64,000 nucleotides of DNA, taken from contig JARFJB010002198.1 in the NCBI GenBank assembly GCA_036346205.1, positions 692,001 through 756,000 of the forward strand. Direction: 5' to 3'. Shown one piece after another: positions 57,006 to 64,000 of this stretch. Positions within the stretch are counted from its first letter, which is position 1; each line of letters begins with the position of its first letter. Under the pieces are notes generated by a model. That model was given only the letters and a program-made list of their open reading frames with translations. It did no database searches and was not told the DNA's origin. Source of the stretch: Vesta saturnalis. Its lineage: Eukaryota; Arthropoda; Insecta; Coleoptera; Lampyridae. The translations under genes and the position numbers were made by a program.

Positions 57006-59250
57006 TTAATACAAAATAATACATTTATATCGATGAAAGTTTCCTAACTTTTTTTGGTTTGAAACTTCTTTCACCCTTAATTTTTCCGAGTCAAATTTTA
57101 ACATTCCTCTTATCATCATTTTGAACATTAAATTTAAAACTTTATCTAAGTGGCAGCTAAAATTACTAAAATAAACACTTGTCTTTGTCTTTATTAGTAA
57201 TTGTGACATAATATTTGTTTTTAAATTAATTACACATTTATTTTTTTTAATTAGATCAGCAATTTCACGAAGTAGCATAGACATAGCGTAAGCAAATTCA
57301 TTTGTGGGGCGCGTTAAATAACTGATTCTCTCTAAATCGTAATCTTTATAGAAAATTTGTAGTTCACTTTCTTCTACGACTTCATTATTTAAATTTAGCA
57401 TACATTGTTTACAACTGTCACACTTATATTTATTAACTAATTTATTGGCTATGTAACCAGGACCAGCCACATAAAAATTATTAGTAAGTTCCAAATCAAC
57501 AAATTCATTATTAATTGAGATGTCTACAGAGACATTTCCATTTTCAACATCTTCATCATGTTACACAGATGGTAATCACGCGACAGAAACTTCCTCTGAA
57601 AATTCTAAATTAACAGTTTTAAAAGTTGGTGTGTTTGCACATTCATTAGGGTCGTTATTCTCTAAAGATGCTACTTCTTCAAAGGAATCTTTTATAAGAG
57701 GAGGATCTTCGACATTTTGAAATACTTAATTTTTTCTCGCTGTTTCAGTTGCCTCGATCAAGCGTTCTTCTATATCCAGAAATTCCAGAGAGTCGTCAAT
57801 GCAATTAGAGACAGTATACTCGTCATGTTTCAAACGAATGAATAAATTGTGCTGCATGGCAATGCGAAATTGGGTGACACTTCGATATAGATTATATCCT
57901 CCACGTGTTCTCACTACGGAGAAGAAATTTTCTAGTGGATCTTGGTTTAGATATAAGTATAAAGAAACTTTATATTCAATTCTTTTTTCAGATCTTCGAA
58001 AATACTTAAAATGGCAGTTACTGTTCTTTGAAACCCTTCAATGCAGTAGACGTTGTTTCGTCTCTTATTGGATTTTCTCGAATAAAGTTCAATTGATTCA
58101 AAAAAATTTAACGACTCTGTAAGGGTTCTTAAAGCTACACTACCTTCTTTAATCGGTCGCCTGAATATATTCGAATCGGTGAGGTGACGGCTGTTTAAAG
58201 CATCAAAAATATTATCCACTTTTTCAATGAAATTTGCTGTGATTAAGCTAATCTCAGTTTTCAGTTGTTTAAGATGAGTAACAGTTCGAATAGCAGCGCT
58301 AGTTGAATGACTGAGTACTTGAGCTGCATACAAAACACGCATTTTTTGAAAGTTAGTAGGATTTAGGTGTTTATCGGTAATTTTAGGCAATGCACGAGTC
58401 GACGTAGTTCTTAGGTCCAATTCGTAGGTTGTCACTATGTCCGACCATGACACTTCACAGTTTTTATAAAAAAATCTAATTTCTTTATTCATTAAGTTGT
58501 TTCTAACGGACTTCAATAAATGGGGAGTATCAAATAGCGTATAAATTTTGTGGTTTTCTACGAAGAAAAATGGCGTATTTTTTGTAGATTCCAGTAAATT
58601 AAACGCTCCTCGGTTTGCCGGCCCTTGATCTGCTACCAATCCTCGCGGTGTTAATTTTACGTCAATAACTTTTTTTATAACTGTTTTTATAATATTTTGC
58701 AAGTCATTTGATTTTATTGGACCTGAAGACGTATAATAACATAAAGGCAATTTCCAATTTTTCAAAAGATCACGTAAATAAAAGACTTGAATGCTATTGG
58801 CTGGCTTGTCTTTCCTTCCCAGGTGGCCCAAATCTTCAATACCTTCAACCCGGTCTAAGTATTGGTTGTACTCTAAGTTCATTTTACAACTCATTTCGTC
58901 CATGAGTGTCACACATTGTTTCTCATTTTTAGTCATATATTTCACTCTCTTTCCAATGTTCTTTATAAGGTAAGTCAATGCCAGTGGGAATGTTGGTCAC
59001 TTTCAGCCAATTTTGAACAGTTCGAACAGCGGGCAACACAAATCCAAAATGTTTGATTAAAAAACCTATATGTCGAAGGAGATTTATAATATATGGACAG
59101 CGCTAGATGTTTCTCCTTAATTGTCAAAGGCATTCTTCTTTCGTGAAAAGCTTGCATCTTTATAAAAGTCTCCACAAAATCACTTTTTTTTTACATTATA
59201 TTTGAATTATCGATCTCGTCGAAAACTTCTTCTTCGCAGATTTGTATCTT
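57006..59250 (-). pseudogene. P-type transposase core and C-terminus (THAP9-like), frameshifted
   Basis: Minus strand. A basic coiled-coil-like segment lies near 59240-59330 in one frame (ELSPKCKELSITLNVLRRRL). This is followed by MQAFHERRMPLTIKEKHLAL and SIYYKSPSTYRFF (to about 59040), with a frameshift before the long frame 57947-58978. That frame (343 residues) holds EKQCVTLMDEMSCKMNLEYN, then GLVADQGPANRGAFNLLEST, then TLFDTPHLLKSVRNNLMNKE and RALPKITDKHLNPTNFQKMR, all P-type transposase/THAP9 hallmarks of the RNase H-like domain. After another break, 57726-57914 has RTRGGYNLYRSVTQFRIAMQ. Finally 57006-57494 has NNFYVAGPGYIANKLVNKYK with paired Cys (CDSCKQC). The large central frame is intact, but the gene as a whole is broken. 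Confidence 0.85.
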
Positions 59251-60097
59251 TTATTTTTCTGTAAAGATGATCGTAATCGCCTTCGTAACACGTTTAACGT
59301 AATTGAGAGTTCCTTGCATTTGGGTGATAATTCAATATTTTTGTCCGGCATACCTATTTAAAATTCGGTCACTAATACAAGATGAATCCGAATCAGATCC
59401 CTTAAAGATTGCTTGTTCCAATTCATCTTCTGTCGAACTACAAGGTGATGACCTAGCAGCAATTTTTTTGTTGTATGCTTTGACAGGTAATTCGATCGTC
59501 ATACCGATTGGACTGGTTGGGGGAATCCAAATTTTTGTTTCCTTCACTTTTTTACTGGAAGAGGGTTCTAGTAAGGATCCTTTTCTTTTTCCTATTGGTG
59601 AAGCATTTGGACCAGCAGAAGTGACATGTCTTTTTCATCTGAAAGGACAAACGTGTTCGCTTATTTTTGGTCATATACTGGTACACCCGACGTCAATGAA
59701 AAAGTCAATGTATAGCTTATCAAATTATATAAGAGGTAATCGAAATCAATCAATCTAAAAAGTATAAGAATGTATTTTCCTATTGTTCTGGTATATTTGG
59801 CATATTTTATTATTAGTATAATTAGGAGTATTGCACAAAGGTTAAGGCGGAAATCAATTAATTTGCAATTCCATTCAAGTAATTACAGGTAATTACTACA
59901 AATAACAATAGAATTATAGATTGTTTAATAAACGGTTATAATCCGTCTGTAATGTAATAAATAATAATAAGTAATAAATAATAAATATAAAAGGTAGAAA
60001 GAAATCGATTTTTTAAATTTAATTTCCATTTTTATCGTTAGAAAAAAAAAGAATTACCTATGTGAAGTTAGCCATAAACTTCAACCATAAATTTTTT
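59251..60097 (-). other. Linker or intron region of the P-type element
   Basis: A minus-strand frame at 59332-59547 has a Ser/Asp-rich linker (RSSPCSSTEDELEQAIFKGS), plausible as the stretch between the THAP domain and the transposase core. The opposing plus frame 59303-59758 is its shadow. The rest to 60097 is AT-rich and non-coding, probably intron. Confidence 0.45.
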
Positions 60098-60605
60098 TAT
60101 CGTTTTTCCCAAAAATTTCAATAAAAAATCTATAAAAGATTAAAAATCCAAAACATATAAAGAGGAATATTGATATAATTCACACATTTTCCATTCATTT
60201 AAAATTAAACGCGTATCGCGATCTCCTTGGTTAATGCGCATGAACACATTTTTTGTGGATGATATGTGGGACAACTTTTTTAAAAAAAAATTTTTTTTAT
60301 ATCTTTTGATCCCAAAAAAACATCTAAATTCAAAGTCATTTTCTGGTCTTATAAAAAATAATTACCTTCCAATTTTTGGACGTGTTATTACTATGTACTC
60401 TTTGAGGATTTGATAAAAACAAATTTTTTAAAAATTGTCCCCATATCCATAAAGAATTTGTTCTTGCGCGTTGACCAAGCAGATCGCGATAAGAGTTTAA
60501 CTTTAAATAAGTGGAAAATCTGTGATTTATATCAATATTCCTCTTAATATGTTTTGGATTATTAATTTTTTATAGGTTTTATTGAAATTTTTCGGAAAAA
60601 CGATA
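60098..60605. mobile_element. Foldback MITE inside the P-type element
   Basis: Arms of roughly 200 bp (about 60098-60300 and 60405-60605) are inverted copies. Outer blocks are ATCGTTTTTCC/AAAAATTTCAATAAAA. Middle blocks are CCAAAACATAT.AAGAGGAATA and TTGATATAA.TCACA. Inner blocks are TATCGCGATCT.CTTGGT.AA. The centre is AT-rich and not palindromic. There is no coding capacity. It lies between the THAP exon and the transposase core, so it would be removed with the intron. Confidence 0.8.
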
Positions 60606-60682
60606 CTTTAAATCACAATTAGTGGGAAATTACATGCCAAATAACGTGTTTTTATTTTATCAATTAGGACGCTGTTTTAATT

Positions 60683-61003
60683 TCAAGAATTATACATTTC
60701 GTTTGTAGCTCCGTACATATTTTGAGTTTTTAAAGATAACAACAATAAAACTTTGCAAAGGAAATTTTCACAAAGAAGCTTTTCATTAAATTTTTTATGC
60801 TTACAAAAAATAAATTCCTGACGTGTGCTCACATGACCTAACAATTTGTAGAAATGATAAGATTCAAAACAATTAAATCGATTGCTCATATTTACTTTGT
60901 AAAATTCACTGGCACCCTTTCCAGCGATAATAAAAGTCGCATAGACACTATTGTCTTTTATACCTATCGAAACGCACACAGATTCATTTTTAATTGACAA
61001 CAA
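60683..61003 (-). CDS. Unrecognised 106-residue frame within the P-type element
   Basis: An open minus-strand frame between the MITE and the THAP exon with fair composition (MLSIKNESVCVSIGIKDNSV, KVNMSNRFNCFESYHFYKLL). I see no resemblance to P-type transposase. It may be intronic chance sequence or a piece of an additional exon; no splice sites were convincingly placed. Confidence 0.2.
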   Translation of the reverse strand: MLSIKNESVCVSIGIKDNSVYATFIIAGKGASEFYKVNMSNRFNCFESYHFYKLLGHVSTRQEFIFCKHKKFNEKLLCENFLCKVLLLLSLKTQNMYGATNEMYNS

Positions 61004-61204
61004 TTACCAAAAGTACTAAAACAAGATTTTCTAAAAATGAAACGGAAAAAAATATTTTCTTTACTTTCAATCATTAATTATACACACAATCAATGCTTTC
61101 AATATTAAAAACTTTTTTCTTATGTTGGTCTCATTTAGAGATTTATATAAGCTAAGTTTGTCTAAGCGATATGTCGCACCCTGTAGATAATATATATGTA
61201 TATA

Positions 61205-61478
61205 CTAACCCGTTTTATATTGTATTGGTACAGCTGACTTTATAAGTAATTTCCTTTTCTTCCCCACTAAAATATCACCTTCTTTGAAGTGATCTTCACA
61301 CACAAATTTATTTTTCAACTTATTGTTTTCTATTGTTAATAAATCGGCATTTCCACAATTTTTAACCCATTCTTTTAACCGCTTTGGATCTTTCGGAAAT
61401 GTGAAAAATGTTTTTTTTTGTTTTAATTCTAGTGTTATAGCAGTCTGAATAACTGCAACGATGACCCGCGTTAGGCAT
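61205..61478 (-). pseudogene. THAP zinc-finger DNA-binding domain (first exon of P-type transposase), frameshifted in an oligo-A run
   Basis: The start codon is best placed at 61478, giving MPNAGHRCSYSDCYNTRIKT, where the two Cys are the first zinc ligands of the C2CH THAP domain. At the A9 run (T9 at about 61411-61419 on the plus strand) the frame must shift by one to continue as FFTFPKDPKRLKEWVKNCGN and KNKFVCEDHFKEGDI. This supplies the later Cys and His ligands, followed by the AVP box (KSAVPIQYKTG). The open frame extending upstream to 61546 in the second frame is not the real N-terminus. A GTTAGT donor-like sequence follows at about 61207-61202 on the minus strand. Confidence 0.85.
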
Positions 61479-61669
61479 ATCGGATAATCCGTCTCTGAAA
61501 CGTACTTCGCTACTACGCGCGATACTACCCCTTTCGTGTTTCGCACAATACTGAATTTTTCATGACACCTAAAATTCTCACGCCTAGTAAGGCCATCTAA
61601 ACCTCATGACACCCGCGGAGCTTCAAATACACGCGTAAGGTTGCGTCTCTTCCCAATATATACTCAATG

Positions 61670-62062
61670 CTCAAAATCTCTTTTGGGGATAGGGTTCAAT
61701 TGCATTAAACATTTATTGTTGGCAAAATAAATTAAATCTGGGAATATTCATGTAAATGATCAAATTGTATTTTATAATAAACAGTTACAATGTGAAACCA
61801 ACTTTGTTGAGATATGCACAAAATACGCATGCGTTGTGCACTTAATACTGAAATAAATGTAGCCTGTAAAAAATTTCTGCAATCGATCTAAATTATTGAG
61901 CACAATTTTAATTCTGTTTGAGGTAAACTTATTAATTTTATAACAACACTGACTCATTTACTTTTCAGATATTGACACGTGTATACGTACAAACATTTAT
62001 ACATTATTTAAAAAAAATAAATAAATCAATGCAATAAGGTTATGATAGAGAAATACACTCAC
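61670..62062. other. AT-rich interval without recognised gene
   Basis: Starts with the duplicated target of the P-type element. No gene or RNA recognised. Confidence 0.4.
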
Positions 62063-62184
62063 ATGTGTTGCTGCAAATTCCAAATAATGTTCATGTCGGG
62101 TTGGTCCACATTAAACATTGGACGTAGACTTCCTTCCATAAATTGGTGATACTGCCTTGCTGTCCCAAAAATGCTGCTTAACAT
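62063..62184 (-). CDS. Possible single exon of unknown protein with a consensus splice donor
   Basis: On the minus strand an ATG at 62182-62184 opens MLSSIFGTARQYHQFMEGSL and continues with RPMFNVDQPDMNIIWNLQQH. It runs straight into a strong donor-like site (ACAT|GTGAGTG at 62063/62062). Composition and codon use look more gene-like than the AT-rich surroundings. I do not recognise the protein. It may be an exon of a host gene running off to lower coordinates, or a transposon fragment; the frame meets a TGA inside the donor, as an exon might. Confidence 0.35.
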
Positions 62185-64000
62185 TCCATAATTTCATCCA
62201 AATCAAATAACTGTTGACTGTTCTTCATGTGGTAAATACAATGCTCAAATACTTATAGGCAAGCACTTTATTTTATTTGTGTTTTTAAAATGTATTATTT
62301 ATTTACCAATATAAAATTTAATTTTGTATTTTAAGATCATATAGATTTTTGTATTCACTTGCACCTTTATTTTAGATTCCGTTATGAAAAGAAAATTTAT
62401 TTTATGATCTTAATCACTGTCAACAAAATAAACATCGAATCCAAGATAATTGAAGAATTTATTAACATACAAAAAAAGAATTGCACATCACCCGATGTTT
62501 ACACACGATCTTGAAAGAGAAACAATTACAATTTTATCGAACAATTGTGACCGGTAACCTTATTTTTAACTTTAGTTATAGGTTAAAACAATTGTTCCTG
62601 ATATCTCAACTCTACGTCGATCGCGTTTCAAATCCGATAATGTTTACGAGAATTGTTACTTACATGTTAACACAAATAACACTAACACTGTGACTTGTTA
62701 GTCACAAAATTTTCAAAAGGCAAGAGAGTGAGAAATGAGCAATTCCTTTTATACGTTTCTTCTAGATACCAAATTTTGAATTTCTTCTCTACATTACACA
62801 CAAAAGATTCTAGCTTCTGATTGGTCTAAACAAAATTGTGAACTTAACTAAAACATAAATTATGCTATATCTTCTTTAATACAATTCGGATTTCATTTTT
62901 AATTACAGATTTGGAATCAGGGAAAAATTCCGCATAAAAAGATACCTCACAAGCCCTATTTTGCTTCGATAATTTTCATTCTGACAACTTATAATCTAAA
63001 TTCACTAATATCAAAAAAAATTACATATTCAAATTCCACATAAAAAACTGTATCAGAATACATTTATTTCAACCCATTTTATTTCAATTTTACAAAATCT
63101 CCACTTTCACATCTACCGTTTAGGTAGTTAACCTAACTTTGCTAATTTTATGTTTATATTACATATTTATAGTTAAGTTCCTTGTTAAAATGAGGGAAAT
63201 CTACTATTAAATGTTTTTATAATTTATTTTAAACTTATCTTACCCTATAAAAACTATAATTTTGTGAAATTCTTACAAATAATACTTAACCTAACTTATA
63301 AATTTACTTTTAACTTATGTAATAACTGTTTATAACACTTTAAATGTTCAGAAAATGTGTTCTTATATCTGCCTCTAGCACAAATACTGTTCACTTGTAC
63401 TCCATAGTTCATAATTTTGTCATTTCACATTTTCACATTGTTGAACTATTTTGTCAATTTTTGTATAGAATTTGCAATTTTATATTAAACATCACTCTGC
63501 ACAATTGTTGTTCATGTACATAATTATGTTTTTAAGTCACTATCACTTCTTATGCACGTTTTATATACTTTGTCTTTGAATTACAAATATATTATGTTCG
63601 TACCATATACTTTCTTTCATATTTCAAATAGTTTATGCATTGTACCTAATACTATACATTCTACATATTATATTTATCATACTCCATGTGATCAATGTCT
63701 GATATGTGTTCAAAATATTAAAATTCATTGAATAAAACGCGAAATTACATAAATCTGTTACACGAAACTAATCGTACCCATTAATATAAATCGTGTTGAC
63801 CTTTCTCACATGCTACTGGTATAGCTCAATGCTTTTATGAAAATAAAAACCTTGTGCAAACTCCACAAAGCCTGTTTCGTCACATCAAAACCATAATATT
63901 TCACTCGTAACTATTTTCGCATTGAAAACGAACTGTATACTTCCAGAAATTTATCTAACTTGCCTACTATAGAGAAATTCAAACTCAGTAAGCTCTAGCC
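62185..64000. other. AT-rich terminal stretch without recognised gene
   Basis: No gene, RNA or repeat recognised. Very AT-rich with only short chance frames. Confidence 0.4.

Larger units (their letters stand above)
56618..61669 (-). mobile_element. P-type (THAP) DNA transposon with perfect 30-bp terminal inverted repeats
   Basis: The left end 56618-56647 and right end 61640-61669 are exact reverse complements over 30 bp, beginning CATTGAGTATATATTGGGAA and ending GACGCAAC. Outside them CTCAAAA is duplicated (56611-56617 and 61670-61676), or 8 bp (GCTCAAAA) if the final base of the right repeat is counted as target. P-type elements have ~31-bp repeats and 8-bp duplications. Inside are a THAP domain at the 5' end of the gene and a P-type transposase core on the minus strand, plus a foldback MITE in the probable intron. 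Element length is 5052 bp. Confidence 0.9.

Noticed and set aside
59303..59758. 151-residue plus-strand frame inside the P-type element
   Set aside because: Opposite-strand shadow of the transposase linker and flanking non-coding sequence; no recognisable domain.

Overview
This window is AT-rich eukaryotic DNA built almost entirely of transposable-element relics. It most likely comes from an insect. The combination present (Polinton/Maverick, piggyBac, Tc1/mariner, a THAP/P-type transposon, BEL/Pao, and several non-LTR retrotransposons including an RNase H-bearing I-clade type) is typical of insect genomes. I recognise no intact host gene. I cannot name the order or species from the sequence alone.

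Layout. 1-330 holds two diverged copies of a short repeat and 332-854 an 8-bp minisatellite. 1.35-6.1 kb is a decayed Polinton (penton-like, capsid-like and protease-like pieces) split by a TTAA-flanked piggyBac copy (2936-5428). 8.1-8.6 kb is a degraded RT fragment. 8864-9275 is a tRNA-derived inverted-dimer element. 9.3-12.55 kb is a nearly full-length non-LTR element of the Jockey/CR1 group with an APE endonuclease and RT. 12.6-23 kb is mostly unrecognised AT-rich DNA. 23.3-25.26 kb is a large palindrome whose arms each carry the 3' half of the same LINE. 27.96-36.1 kb is a cluster of four Tc1/mariner-superfamily elements; the Tc1 copy is interrupted by a 5'-truncated RTE-like LINE with a clean target-site duplication. 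36.55-39.81 kb is a 5'-truncated I-clade LINE on the minus strand with an open 916-residue RT-RNase H frame. 41.8-46.65 kb holds BEL/Pao remnants (protease and env-like pieces, two paralogous LTR-like repeats); one LTR-like copy carries a second tRNA inverted-dimer insertion. 51.18-53.60 kb is a second piggyBac. 54.76-54.82 kb is a 5S rRNA-derived fragment. 56.618-61.669 kb is a P-type transposon with perfect 30-bp terminal inverted repeats, a THAP domain and an internal foldback MITE. The final 2 kb hold one possible exon and otherwise AT-rich DNA.

How the parts relate. The biology visible here is nested transposition rather than a cooperating gene set. piggyBac jumped into a Polinton capsid-type gene, an RTE-like LINE jumped into a Tc1 transposase, a foldback MITE lies inside the P-type element, and a tRNA-derived palindromic element lies inside an LTR-like repeat. 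The most novel-looking entity is the tRNA inverted-dimer family (8864-9275 and 41872-42099). Two copies are flanked by 11-12 bp target-site duplications, and a related empty site at about 46.47 kb defines its boundaries.
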